Source: Methylococcaceae bacterium
Lineage (GTDB): Bacteria; Pseudomonadota; Gammaproteobacteria; Methylococcales; Methylomonadaceae
DNA: 22,338 nt
Assembly (NCBI GenBank): GCA_947505055.1
Contig: CANNLO010000037.1
Span: 1-22,338, forward strand
Direction of reading: 5' to 3'
Shown here: one piece after another, positions 8,644 through 17,166 of the stretch
How positions within the stretch are numbered: the stretch's first letter is position 1
Layout: the number at the start of each line of letters is the position of its first letter
Notes under the pieces: model-generated
Seen by the model: the letters and a program-made list of their open reading frames with translations, nothing else
Told to the model about the DNA's origin: nothing
The model's database searches: none
Made by a program: the position numbers and the translations under genes

Positions 8644-10392
8644 CTATTGGATGACTCCTTCTTGTATTGGGTTGGAGCTGATAAAAAGCGATTGATCAGA
8701 TAAATCATCAGGTTTACTTAATGCTTCCAATAATACTGCGTCATGACCGTAGATATCGGGGTAAAAATCCAGGCTGTCATTGTGATCAAAATAGGCAGTG
8801 GTGTAAAAAAACAAAACCGGTATCGGTTTTTTCAGTATGACCCTCTGGGTTTTTGGCGTGTTCAGAGCCTCTTTTATGGTCTCTGAATTCCAGTTATCCT
8901 GATCTTTGAGCGCAAAATCAGCCAGTTTTTGGGGGTTCTCGACTCGCACGCAGCCATGGCTAAAGTCTCTTCTTGATCTGCTAAACAAAGCGTTTGATGG
9001 CGTATCATGTAAATAGACATCATCTTTGTTGGGGAAGATAAACTTCACTCTGCCGAGAGCATTTTTTCCACCAGGACGCTGCCTGACTCTTAATTTGCCT
9101 TCTTTAAGCAGGTTCATGGTTTCCTGATTAAATGCGGTAGGTTTTTCCGAGTCGCGGAAAACCGAAACCAATTCCATATTTTCTTTTTCAAGATAATGAC
9201 TGTTTTGAATTAACTTGGGTAACAGTTCATTTTTTATGATGCTGTAAGGCACGTTCCAGTAGGGCATGAAATCGATAAAATGCATTTCAGCCATTAGCAC
9301 GGGCGTTTGGGTTTTTAGCGCATTGCCCACAACTACTCTCATGTTTAACACATCGGAATCGTTCTGATCCATCGAATTAAATGCCCATAATTGAAAGGCC
9401 GGAATATTAACGATGATAGAGGCGCCGGTACTAAGCGCAGGTAACCAGCGTAGTCTTTCCATCGCTAATTCAATTTGGGTAACGCGTTGGCTTAACGGTA
9501 TATTTAACGCAGCAACAGACCCCTTTCCGATATGTCCGTCAGCCGTTAGTCCATGACGTTTTTGAAATTTTTTAACTCCGCTAACGATGGCATCAGAATA
9601 GAGCGATGATTTTTGAGTGCTTGTAACCGATTTCTCTTCAGGCAAATCTCCAATCATGATTAAAAGTTGGCGAAGTTGAGTGATTTGTGGATTTGATTCT
9701 CCAGGTCTTAGAGATTCTTTAAAATCAAATTTATATGGCAACGAGTTTGCGGCAAGTTGGCGGTAATTTGCCAGGGCTGGTTTTAACTTTTGATATTGTT
9801 TTAATTTGGGTTCAACAGCCAATGGTAAGTCTGCCAAGGTTTTTTGATTCAGGCTATTTTTGATCAATAACGGTAAATCAATCAGCTTTTTTTCCCTTAA
9901 CTTCAAGTTAAAGTTTATGCCCTGAGGGTTGATCCGGCCATAATGCAAATCATGCAGGAACCGCAGTAACGAGATGCTTAAAGCTGTATCGTATAAGGCC
10001 AAATCTTTATAAGCATCCGGTTTCAACTTTAAGGCGGGTTGTAGTTTTTGCCATAAAGTTTCAGTATCGTAATTTTTAGGATTTAAACCGTGGACAGTCG
10101 CGTTGGCCAGCAAAACGAGCGCTTCATTAATGTTTTTTTCTGAATCCGGAGTACCAAGCAATAACAACTGGTTGTTGGATAATTTATAAAGTGCATCCAG
10201 ATCATCAGTGCGATTTGAGAAATTCGACAGCACCAGATAAGGATGTTGCTTTGCCGTAATAATGGCCGTAATTTCCTGCGATATACCGGGTTCCTGAGTG
10301 ATTATGTCTTCAGCAAGGGATGCCTGCATAGGCAGGATCAAAAAAAGAATACTGAATAATCGTGGGATGCGGTGTCTTATGGTTTTTTTCAA
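8644..10392 (-). CDS. Periplasmic L,D-transpeptidase, LdtD/YcbB-like
   Basis: A 582-residue enzyme expected to make 3-3 cross-links between diaminopimelate residues of peptidoglycan in the periplasm. A signal peptide covers about 1-27, with likely cleavage after ASLA. Residues about 30-220 match the helical scaffold domain of YcbB proteins (LHDLHYGRINPQ at 147-158). A peptidoglycan-binding repeat follows (about 228-300, with KKFQKRHGLTADGHIG). The YkuD catalytic domain runs from about 320 to 520: H462 in YLHDTPS, and SHGCVRV with H479 and nucleophile C481. E. coli LdtD is of similar size (about 615 aa). The frame begins with TTG at 10392 preceded by GAAG at 7-nt spacing; no upstream ATG is in frame and the next in-frame ATG would destroy the signal peptide, so TTG is chosen. 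It stands alone between non-coding gaps. Confidence 0.93.
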   Translation of the reverse strand: MKKTIRHRIPRLFSILFLILPMQASLAEDIITQEPGISQEITAIITAKQHPYLVLSNFSNRTDDLDALYKLSNNQLLLLGTPDSEKNINEALVLLANATVHGLNPKNYDTETLWQKLQPALKLKPDAYKDLALYDTALSISLLRFLHDLHYGRINPQGINFNLKLREKKLIDLPLLIKNSLNQKTLADLPLAVEPKLKQYQKLKPALANYRQLAANSLPYKFDFKESLRPGESNPQITQLRQLLIMIGDLPEEKSVTSTQKSSLYSDAIVSGVKKFQKRHGLTADGHIGKGSVAALNIPLSQRVTQIELAMERLRWLPALSTGASIIVNIPAFQLWAFNSMDQNDSDVLNMRVVVGNALKTQTPVLMAEMHFIDFMPYWNVPYSIIKNELLPKLIQNSHYLEKENMELVSVFRDSEKPTAFNQETMNLLKEGKLRVRQRPGGKNALGRVKFIFPNKDDVYLHDTPSNALFSRSRRDFSHGCVRVENPQKLADFALKDQDNWNSETIKEALNTPKTQRVILKKPIPVLFFYTTAYFDHNDSLDFYPDIYGHDAVLLEALSKPDDLSDQSLFISSNPIQEGVIQ

Positions 10393-10434
10393 TTTAATTC
10401 TTCGATGAATGATTGTGATGCTTATTAACTGTCA

Positions 10435-10452
10435 TTAAAAGACCTCTTTTAA
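10435..10452. repeat. 18-bp perfect palindrome TTAAAAGA-CC-TCTTTTAA
   Basis: Eight-base arms around a 2-nt centre lie in the 204-bp gap between the L,D-transpeptidase start and the trhO stop. It may be a protein-binding site upstream of the transpeptidase gene or a weak AT-rich hairpin downstream of trhO. No adjoining T-run supports a normal terminator. The remainder of the gap is featureless. Confidence 0.35.
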
Positions 10453-10596
10453 CAAGATAATCAGTATTTTGCTACGTGGTGTCGTTTTTGTGATTTTAAC
10501 ATCAACTCTATCAATCGCGGAAATTTGACGAGTTTATTTAGGGTTCATCAAAAAGTTATGGTGGCAATATTCGATAGAATAATTAACACAGTTTCA

Positions 10597-11577
10597 TCAT
10601 AATTCAGTTTGAACCTGCTTGCGTCGGTACATTTTATTAGCCCGTTTTTGGAGTAACGATTTGGCCGCATCAGCACCAATATGCGCTTCGCCGCGCTTTC
10701 TGGCCAAGTCCATTTGCTTTTCACGTTCCATAAAGCGGGTTTTCTGGTCAGGCGTGATTTTATCGTAACAATGGGGGCAACTGACGCCTTGCTGATAAGT
10801 ATCGCTGGCTTTGTCTATTTCAGTAATCGGTAAGCGGCAGGCATTACATTGGTCATACTGACCTTTTTCAAGCTGAAGATTAACCGTTACCCGTTCATCA
10901 AAAACAAAACACTCGCCTTCCCAGAGCGTTTCCTGGGCGGGAACTTCTTCCAGATATTTTAATATTCCGCCTTTGAGATGATAAACCTCGGCAAAACCCT
11001 GTTCTTTGAGGAAGGCCGTTGACTTTTCGCAACGGATACCGCCAGTACAGAACATGGCGACCTTTTTGTGTTTGTCAGGGTCAAGATGATCCTTAACGTA
11101 CTGAGGGAACTCCCTGAAACTTGTGGTATTCGGATTGATGGCGTTTTTAAAGGTGCCGACTTGATATTCATAGTCATTACGGGTGTCTACCAAAATAACG
11201 TCAGGATCTGAGATCAGTTTGTTCCACTCTTTGGGATTGACATAAGTTCCCACCACCCTTTTAGGATCGATGCCTTCCACGCCCATGGTAACAATTTCCT
11301 TTTTAAGTTTTACTTTGGCGCGGTTGAACGGCATGGTGCCAGTCAGCGATTCTTTGTGATCAATATCCGTCAGGCGCGGGTCATGCCGTAACCAGTTCAA
11401 TACTTTATCAATAGCCTGACGCGAACCGGCTATCGTTCCGTTAATGCCTTCGTTGGCCAATAACAAAGTCCCGCGAACCTCTGAGACTTCCATGATGTCG
11501 TGTAGGGGTTGACGTAAAGCCTGGTGATTTTCCAGAACAACAAATTTGTATAGGGCGCAAACAACTATTTGGGGCAT
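10597..11577 (-). CDS. trhO: tRNA uridine(34) hydroxylase TrhO (YceA), rhodanese-domain
   Basis: A 326-residue TrhO/YceA protein. The family catalyses oxygen-dependent hydroxylation of wobble uridine in tRNA, giving 5-hydroxyuridine, the precursor of cmo5U and mo5U. The N-terminal domain (about 1-95, with [17 protein letters not shown]) is followed by a rhodanese domain (about 120-215) with active-site loop [11 protein letters not shown], containing C177 and C183. The C-terminal region has two cysteine pairs, CNAC (244, 247) and CPHC (267, 270), likely zinc ligands, and a basic tail [11 protein letters not shown]. The ATG at 11577 has AGGA six nt upstream. It is divergent from rpiA across a 143-bp shared upstream region; a minus-strand TATAAT lies at 11631-11636 without a clear -35 partner. 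All catalytic cysteines are present. Confidence 0.95.
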   Translation of the reverse strand: MPQIVVCALYKFVVLENHQALRQPLHDIMEVSEVRGTLLLANEGINGTIAGSRQAIDKVLNWLRHDPRLTDIDHKESLTGTMPFNRAKVKLKKEIVTMGVEGIDPKRVVGTYVNPKEWNKLISDPDVILVDTRNDYEYQVGTFKNAINPNTTSFREFPQYVKDHLDPDKHKKVAMFCTGGIRCEKSTAFLKEQGFAEVYHLKGGILKYLEEVPAQETLWEGECFVFDERVTVNLQLEKGQYDQCNACRLPITEIDKASDTYQQGVSCPHCYDKITPDQKTRFMEREKQMDLARKRGEAHIGADAAKSLLQKRANKMYRRKQVQTEL

Positions 11578-11720
11578 TATTATTCCTGAGTGCTGGCTGG
11601 AACGTAAATCCAGTGCATAAAAAATGTTTAATTATACGCGACAGCGCTTTCGGTTTATAAAATTTCTTGAATGTAGCTGTTATAGTAGGGCTTGTTATGA
11701 TGTTAACTTAGGGTGAAACC

Positions 11721-12422
11721 ATGAATGATAAAGAACTTGTGGCCCATTATGCGGTCGGATTAGTGACAGAAGGCATGGTAGTTGGGTTGGGGACTGGCTC
11801 AACCGCAAATTGTTTTATTATGGAACTTGGCAGGCGCAGTCGTGAGGAAAGCTTAAGCGTAACTATCGTTGCCAGTTCGGAGGTGAGCAAGCATTTTGCG
11901 CAACAACAGGGATTAGCTGTAGTTGAATTTGATCAAGTCAGTCAACTCGATCTTTATGTCGATGGTGCGGATGAAGTGTCGCCTGACTCGACCTTGCTTA
12001 AAGGCCAGGGAGCAGATTTAGTGCGTGAGAAATTACTGGCAACCGCAAGTAAAGAGTTTATCGTTTTGGCTGATGCTTCCAAGTTATTTGATCGTATCGG
12101 ACAGCGTTTTGCAATACCTATCGAAGTAATGCCTTTTGCCTGGCAACTGGTTAAAAAACAGCTTGAAGCAATTGGTGGAAATGGTGAGTTACGTCAAACT
12201 TCGGCTAAAAATGGCTTTGCCCTAAGTTCTCACGGTAGCTTGATAGCCGATATAAGGTTTGATTCGTCTATCCCTGCAAAAGCCTTGAACGATAGTTTAA
12301 ATAGTATTTCAGGAATTGTGGAACATGGCATTTTTTTTGATTTGGCAACTACAGTTTTAATTGCTGATCAAGGACAGATTGAAGTGAGAAAAATAACCCG
12401 TGCCTTCAATGCAGTAAAATGA
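11721..12422 (+). CDS. rpiA: Ribose-5-phosphate isomerase A
   Basis: A 233-residue cytoplasmic enzyme interconverting ribose-5-phosphate and ribulose-5-phosphate in the pentose phosphate pathway. The phosphate-binding GLGTGST lies at 22-28. The active-site DGADEV carries D81 and D84, and LKGQGADLVREK carries K94 and E103; these are the same numbers as the catalytic residues of E. coli RpiA. C-terminal segments such as GIVEHGIFF and TTVLIAD match the family end. One position is unusual: the normally glycine-rich KGGGA loop reads KGQGA. The ATG is supported by a good AGGGTGA ribosome site (11710-11716). It is the only protein gene on the plus strand, divergent from trhO and convergent with the Anbu operon. 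Confidence 0.96.
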   Translation: MNDKELVAHYAVGLVTEGMVVGLGTGSTANCFIMELGRRSREESLSVTIVASSEVSKHFAQQQGLAVVEFDQVSQLDLYVDGADEVSPDSTLLKGQGADLVREKLLATASKEFIVLADASKLFDRIGQRFAIPIEVMPFAWQLVKKQLEAIGGNGELRQTSAKNGFALSSHGSLIADIRFDSSIPAKALNDSLNSISGIVEHGIFFDLATTVLIADQGQIEVRKITRAFNAVK

Positions 12423-12715
12423 AATCTTAAGGGCAATGGGATGGACTCCTTCTAACACACGGCGCTATATTCCCTACAGATGGCTTCCGCCTTGTTGGTC
12501 ACGGCCAACAAGTTGCCTCGCTGTAACGGAGTTAAAAAGACTTATTCGGAGTCAATAAATCCTCGATTCGGCGTTGCTCCATCGAGGCTAGAGCAGTTTT
12601 ACTTGCTGGACTTATTTAAATTACAAAATGTGGGTAGTGTTATCAACTATCCATAGTCGTGGGGGCGACTTTAGCAGTTCCCAGATCTCAATATTTCAAA
12701 TTTTCAGAAAGTCAG
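12423..12715. other. Convergent intergenic region with several hairpins, possibly a small mobile-element remnant
   Basis: Non-coding DNA between the 3' ends of rpiA and the Anbu gene. It holds a nested hairpin: TACAG 12475-12479 with CTGTA 12521-12525, GGC 12482-12484 with GCC 12515-12517, and a perfect 8-bp inner stem CTTGTTGG/CCAACAAG (12491-12498/12505-12512). An outer GACTCC/GGAGTC pair lies at 12444-12449/12548-12553. A second hairpin CCTCGAT/ATCGAGG is at 12561-12567/12581-12587. A third, AGTCG/CGACT (12655-12659/12666-12670) with a G-rich loop, looks REP-like. None has a long T-tail. No open frame with a family signature is seen. Bidirectional termination, a repeat element or a structured RNA are all possible. 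Confidence 0.45.
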
Positions 12716-13471
12716 TTACAAATCAACCCGCATGATTTTGACTTCTTCTTTTCTCAGGCAGGGTAGGGCGCTAATGGCTTCACGGAGCTTGTTTTCCCAG
12801 CTTCGTCTTAGCTGCAGCAAATAATCATCATCGCCATCAAAACAATAATATTCATCAAAACAAAAGCTGTCTTTCCGATAAATCAGCATTTCAACCGGTG
12901 GACCGACACTGGCGTTACTTCGAATGGTTGAGTCCATTGAAACCAGACAACAACGCGCAGCCTCGTCTATTGAAGTAGCTAATTTAAGAAAACGATCCAG
13001 TATCGGTTTGCCATATTTACTTTCCCCAATTTGTAAAAATGGCGTATTGGCTGAGCTGGTTATGTTGTTACCTTCAGAATATACCATATAGGCACCATGG
13101 GGCTCATCTCCAATCTGGCCGGCCAAGATAAAACTGGCGGCGGGATTAAATGCCGATTGCCCTTCCGAATTGATATGTTGTTTTTGCTTTTCAACACTGA
13201 CATGTCCCAGATAGACTGCTGCCTCAGACAAGCACTCTACATTATTGAGATTGACACTGGCATTCTTTATTTTATCGCGGTGCAGTTGTTCCAGAACAGC
13301 TTGCGTCGTAGCCAAATTACCTGCGCACATTAAAATGATCTTGCGATCCGGCGTGGTTTTAAACCCATGCATTTTCCCGTAAGTACTGACATTATCAATA
13401 CCAGCATTGGTTCTTGAGTCAGAAACAAGTATAAGTCCTTCATCTATAGAAGCTGCAATACAATAGGTCAT
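12716..13471 (-). CDS. Anbu peptidase (proteasome-like Ntn hydrolase)
   Basis: A 251-residue ancestral-beta-subunit (Anbu) protein related to HslV and proteasome beta subunits. The start is the ATG at 13471, giving MTYCIAASIDEGLILVSDSR. Removal of Met exposes the predicted catalytic Thr1; counting from it, D17 (SDSRTNAG) and K32 (TYGKM) occupy the usual active-site positions. The frame continues upstream to a TTG at 13534, but that extension would bury the N-terminal threonine and is rejected. Anbu proteins form ring or helical assemblies; their substrate is not established. The gene is last in an operon with transglutaminase-like and ATP-grasp/alpha-E genes, the characteristic Anbu neighbourhood. 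A 104-bp gap to the preceding gene contains TTGACA/TTGACC hexamers, so an extra internal promoter is possible. Confidence 0.93.
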   Translation of the reverse strand: MTYCIAASIDEGLILVSDSRTNAGIDNVSTYGKMHGFKTTPDRKIILMCAGNLATTQAVLEQLHRDKIKNASVNLNNVECLSEAAVYLGHVSVEKQKQHINSEGQSAFNPAASFILAGQIGDEPHGAYMVYSEGNNITSSANTPFLQIGESKYGKPILDRFLKLATSIDEAARCCLVSMDSTIRSNASVGPPVEMLIYRKDSFCFDEYYCFDGDDDYLLQLRRSWENKLREAISALPCLRKEEVKIMRVDL

Positions 13472-13575
13472 AGTACGTTCGTTTGTTGTGATTAAAAATA
13501 ATTTGGAGAATATTATCCAGTAAAGCAAGGTCAACGTCCATTTTGCTCAAAAGACAATAATGTCAAATAATGCAG

Positions 13576-14526
13576 TTACAGCCCAAGTACATCCACGGAT
13601 ACTGACAAGGTATGTTGTCCGCCACCAAAGGCTATGCCTTTAAGCGGTGTAACATCGGTATAATCACGTCCCCAAGCCAGGGTGATATGTTGATCGAAGG
13701 GTTGTTTATTATTGGTGGGATCGAATTCCAGCCAACCGGCTTCCGGTACATAGACTGCAAACCAGGCATGGGAAGCATCGGCACCAACCAGACGTTGTTT
13801 GCCGTGTTCTGGTAGTGTTTCTACATAACCACTGATATAACGGGCGGCAAGCCCCATCGAGCGCAAGCACCCTATCGCCAAATGAGCGAAATCCTGACAG
13901 ACGCCCCGGCGAAAATGCAGTACGTCGGATAAAGGTGTGGCGATCGTGGTAAAACTGGGATCATAAGTAAAATCAACATGGATACGTCGCATCAAATCAG
14001 CCACGGCTTCTACCAGCGGACGACCGGCTTGAAAGGAAATTTGTGCATAAGCCAAGAGATCTGCGCTGGTGACTAGCATTGGCGAATCAAGTAGATAGAG
14101 CTTGGCATCCTGCAATTCATCATAAGTGTTAAGCAATGAGTTTTGACTTTGACTCTGTGCCGTCCCATTTTGAAGCTGACTTTGTATGGGTGTTTTACAA
14201 GTCGTTTCTTGTAACTGGTCACGCACCTGCTCCCAGGTTAAGTTATTGCCCAGCTCATTGCGCATGTCTTTAGGAAATACGGTGACTTCACTGGTGACAG
14301 TAACAAGCAGTCGTTGATGGGGCTGTTGTATGGCGAAATAAGCGACATGGTTGCCAAAGAAATCGATGCGTTCGTTAAAGTCACAAGGTTCCGGGCCAAT
14401 ATCAAAGACGCAGCTATGACATTGTTGGCGCCAGAAGTCTCGCGGTTTTAACCGCGCTTCATTTTGACACAAACCGACTAACTGACTGTATTGATAGAGA
14501 GTGCTGTGGGTGATACGGTATTTCAC
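13576..14526 (-). CDS. Transglutaminase-like cysteine protease-fold protein, Anbu-operon type
   Basis: A 316-residue cytoplasmic protein. The N-terminal beta domain (about 1-90, KYRITHSTLYQYSQLV) is typical of bacterial transglutaminase-like proteins. The papain-like core carries C210 in RRGVCQDFAH, H253 in ADASHAWFAVY and D269 in EFDPTNN, a complete Cys-His-Asp triad. The tail GRDYTDVTPLKGIAFGGG is characteristic of the subfamily. These enzymes may be peptidases, amidases or cross-linkers; the substrate is unknown. The start is GTG, overlapping the upstream ATP-grasp/alpha-E stop by 4 nt (14523-14526), which indicates tight coupling. A polar Gln/Ser-rich stretch at about 112-132 looks like a lineage-specific insertion. 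Confidence 0.93.
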   Translation of the reverse strand: MKYRITHSTLYQYSQLVGLCQNEARLKPRDFWRQQCHSCVFDIGPEPCDFNERIDFFGNHVAYFAIQQPHQRLLVTVTSEVTVFPKDMRNELGNNLTWEQVRDQLQETTCKTPIQSQLQNGTAQSQSQNSLLNTYDELQDAKLYLLDSPMLVTSADLLAYAQISFQAGRPLVEAVADLMRRIHVDFTYDPSFTTIATPLSDVLHFRRGVCQDFAHLAIGCLRSMGLAARYISGYVETLPEHGKQRLVGADASHAWFAVYVPEAGWLEFDPTNNKQPFDQHITLAWGRDYTDVTPLKGIAFGGGQHTLSVSVDVLGL

Positions 14527-17084
14527 AGATCATCCTCCTGTTGAGTTGATGTCATAACTTGCGGTACTTGCGAGTGGCTAAAATAGGCCTGGGCAAGAAC
14601 TTCGTAAAGTTGCCATAATTGCTGGGTCATTCCCGACAGGACGAGTTCCAGATCATGGTAAACACCGGCATCGTTATCAACTTTTACCAGTTCAGATACT
14701 TTAAGTAAACGTAAGTCGGTGTAGGCCCGGAGAATCAGACGTTCTTCTTCGCTTAGTTGTTTTTTACCGACATCTCTGGGTAATGCATTTATATGATTAG
14801 ATAACTGGTGTAATTGATAGGCCAGAGATCGTGGATGCGTTTCATCCATTAGCAGCAGTTCAAGTACCATTGGCAACTGGATAAATGAACGATACCGGCG
14901 CCGATAAACACTTAAACTATCGGTTGAAATCAAGACGGCTTCGAGCAACTTATTTTGTAAGGCGAGAGGATGTCGTTGTACCAATGTGGCACGTATCAGA
15001 GCCACCACGGTCAAAGCGCGTTCTAGGCGACGACCGCTATCCAGCATTAACCAGCCTGCTTCCCGGGTCATGCTTTCCGTTGTTAAGCCAATAAAGGCAA
15101 CGAAACTGGTAATTAAATCCTCCAGATATTTTTGCAGTTGCTCAAGATCACAGTCTTTATTGACTACGCGTTGTTGCCAGCGGCGCTGAATATTATCAAC
15201 GCATCGCCAGGTATCTTGTGACCAGAAATCGCGAATACTGTAAGCGGATTGAAAGAAAGCTTGAATACTGGCTGCCAGAGTACCTGCACGTTGGCTATTT
15301 TTGGCCAGTGCCAGCAATTCGCTTTGAGGGGCTTTAAATAAAGCGGTATTGCCATGAAGAAAGCCTGGAAAGGTTCCTGTTATCTGGGTCATGGCCCGCA
15401 ATAGTTCATTAAGACATTGGCTGTCGATAGACTCTCTATTTTCATGGTCTTCCGATAATTTGATCAGGATTGTCCGCATTAAACGCGTAGCGGCCTTGAT
15501 TCGCTCCAAATGCCTGCCAACCCAAAACAGATTATCCGCAGAGCGGCTGGTCAGTGGTTCAGTTACCGCAGATAAAACCACGCCACGACCCGGTTGGGTC
15601 CATAAACTGACTTGCTTGGCGGGTACGTCAGCCAATACCCAGGTATCTTTACTAATGCCGCCTGCCTGATTTGAAACAATAAAGTCGTCCTGTTGGCGGG
15701 CAACCCTTGTCAACCCCCCAGGCAAGACGTGGTAGCCTTCATCACTAGCAACCACAAAGCTTCTTAAGACAGCAAAGCGCTGTTCAATTTGATGGTCGAT
15801 AAATGAAGGTACCGTAGAAAAACTGACGGATTCCTGACCAACGTAGGCATGGGGTTTTGCGACGATGGCAGCACGTAATTGTTCTTTTTCTTTAACACTT
15901 AGTAAACCGCCGAAAAGGGCATAATCACCAACAGATCGATTAATCGGTTTAATCACGAGGCGATCAAGATTTTGCAACACGAAATCTCGTTCACGGCGTT
16001 GGCCGCACCACCAGGTGGCTACCGATGGTAATAAAAGCTCCTGATTTAAAAAATAGCGTGAAAGTTTAGGTAAAAATGCCAGTAAACCGGAGTTTTCCAA
16101 GACACTGCTCCCCAAGGGATTGGCGATTGCTGCATTGTTTCTGCGCAAGGCTTCAAGTAAACCAGCAACACCTAATCGGGAAGTGCTGCGCAACTCCAGG
16201 GGATCACAAAAAGAATCGTCTACCCGTCGCAAAATAACGTCAACCGGTTGCAGGCCATCCAGGGATTTAAGCCAGACTCGGCCATCACGAACGGTCAGGT
16301 CATCCCCTTGAACAAGGGAAAAACCAAGATAAGACGCTAAATAGGCGTGTTCAAAGTAGGTTTCATTAAGAGATCCTGGCGTCAGAATTACTATTCTTGG
16401 ATCTTCTTTATTATGTGGCGCAATATCAGCCAAGCCTTTACGAAGGATTTTAAAAAAACCTGAAAGCCTGTTGACCTGGGTTTCCCGAAGAATATCCGGG
16501 AGTATTTTGGTCATCACGGAGCGATTTTCCATCGCATAACCCAAGCCTGAAGGCGCCTGACTTCGATCGTTGAGTACCCACATTCGTCCATTATGGCCAC
16601 GGGCAAGATTGGCTGAATAAACAGTCAACTGGTTTTTTCGGTTTGAAAGTGAGCCGACACAGGCATGTAAGAAACCGTTGTGAGCCAGCACCAGTTCTCT
16701 GGGTAACAGACCTTGTTTCAGTAAGTTTTGTTTGCCGTAAATATCCTTTAAAACCAAGTTAAGTAATTCAGCGCGTTGTTTAAGACCGGCCTCGATAAGT
16801 GCCCACTCGGCACTGCTAATTAATAAAGGAAGTGGATCAAGCAGCCAGGGACGTGTTAACTTTTGGGTGTCCCCGTAAACATTGTAAGTGACGCCGTTTT
16901 CTCGTAATAGCCGTTGGGCTTCACGTCGACGCAAGTCCAATTGTTCGCTACCCATGCTGGTAACTGCACCCATAAAGCGCTCCCAGTGAGGGGGTGCCTT
17001 GGCATCTTTGGAAGCGGTTTCATCGTAAACGCCCAGTTTTGTTGCGTAAAACTGCTCACCAAGCGTATTGGTTGATTCATCCAT
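14523..17084 (-). CDS. Fused circularly permuted ATP-grasp (type 2) and alpha-E domain protein
   Basis: An 853-residue protein joining two families that are separate genes in many bacteria. Residues about 60-500 are the circularly permuted ATP-grasp domain (COG2308-like). Markers are NGVTYNVYGD near 63-72, ILTPGSLNETYFEHAYLA at 233-250, RRVDDSFCDPLELR at 286-299, the nucleotide-binding VIKPINRSVG at 377-386 and GGLTRVA at 456-462. Residues about 510-845 are the alpha-E helical domain, beginning LTSRSADNLFWVGRHLERI and containing LMLDSGRRLERAL. ATP-grasp enzymes form amide bonds from carboxylates, so a peptide or amide ligase role is likely; the substrate is unknown. AAGGA lies before the ATG. 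It follows gltA after 82 bp without an evident terminator and overlaps the next gene by 4 nt. Confidence 0.93.
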   Translation of the reverse strand: MDESTNTLGEQFYATKLGVYDETASKDAKAPPHWERFMGAVTSMGSEQLDLRRREAQRLLRENGVTYNVYGDTQKLTRPWLLDPLPLLISSAEWALIEAGLKQRAELLNLVLKDIYGKQNLLKQGLLPRELVLAHNGFLHACVGSLSNRKNQLTVYSANLARGHNGRMWVLNDRSQAPSGLGYAMENRSVMTKILPDILRETQVNRLSGFFKILRKGLADIAPHNKEDPRIVILTPGSLNETYFEHAYLASYLGFSLVQGDDLTVRDGRVWLKSLDGLQPVDVILRRVDDSFCDPLELRSTSRLGVAGLLEALRRNNAAIANPLGSSVLENSGLLAFLPKLSRYFLNQELLLPSVATWWCGQRRERDFVLQNLDRLVIKPINRSVGDYALFGGLLSVKEKEQLRAAIVAKPHAYVGQESVSFSTVPSFIDHQIEQRFAVLRSFVVASDEGYHVLPGGLTRVARQQDDFIVSNQAGGISKDTWVLADVPAKQVSLWTQPGRGVVLSAVTEPLTSRSADNLFWVGRHLERIKAATRLMRTILIKLSEDHENRESIDSQCLNELLRAMTQITGTFPGFLHGNTALFKAPQSELLALAKNSQRAGTLAASIQAFFQSAYSIRDFWSQDTWRCVDNIQRRWQQRVVNKDCDLEQLQKYLEDLITSFVAFIGLTTESMTREAGWLMLDSGRRLERALTVVALIRATLVQRHPLALQNKLLEAVLISTDSLSVYRRRYRSFIQLPMVLELLLMDETHPRSLAYQLHQLSNHINALPRDVGKKQLSEEERLILRAYTDLRLLKVSELVKVDNDAGVYHDLELVLSGMTQQLWQLYEVLAQAYFSHSQVPQVMTSTQQEDDL

Positions 17085-17166
17085 GCTGCGTCCTTTGTTA
17101 TTCTCTATCTTTATTCTCTGTGGATATATTTTTTAACTAACAACCCCTTAATATTTATATCTAAGC

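Noticed and set aside
12571..12620. Minus-strand short peptide starting MEQRRIEDLL in the convergent gap
   Set aside because: Too short, stops after about 16 codons, overlaps the CCTCGAT/ATCGAGG hairpin and has no family match I can recognise.
13472..13534. N-terminal extension of Anbu to TTG at 13534
   Set aside because: It would add 21 residues ahead of the catalytic threonine that must become the N-terminus; the ATG at 13471 gives the canonical MTYC start.
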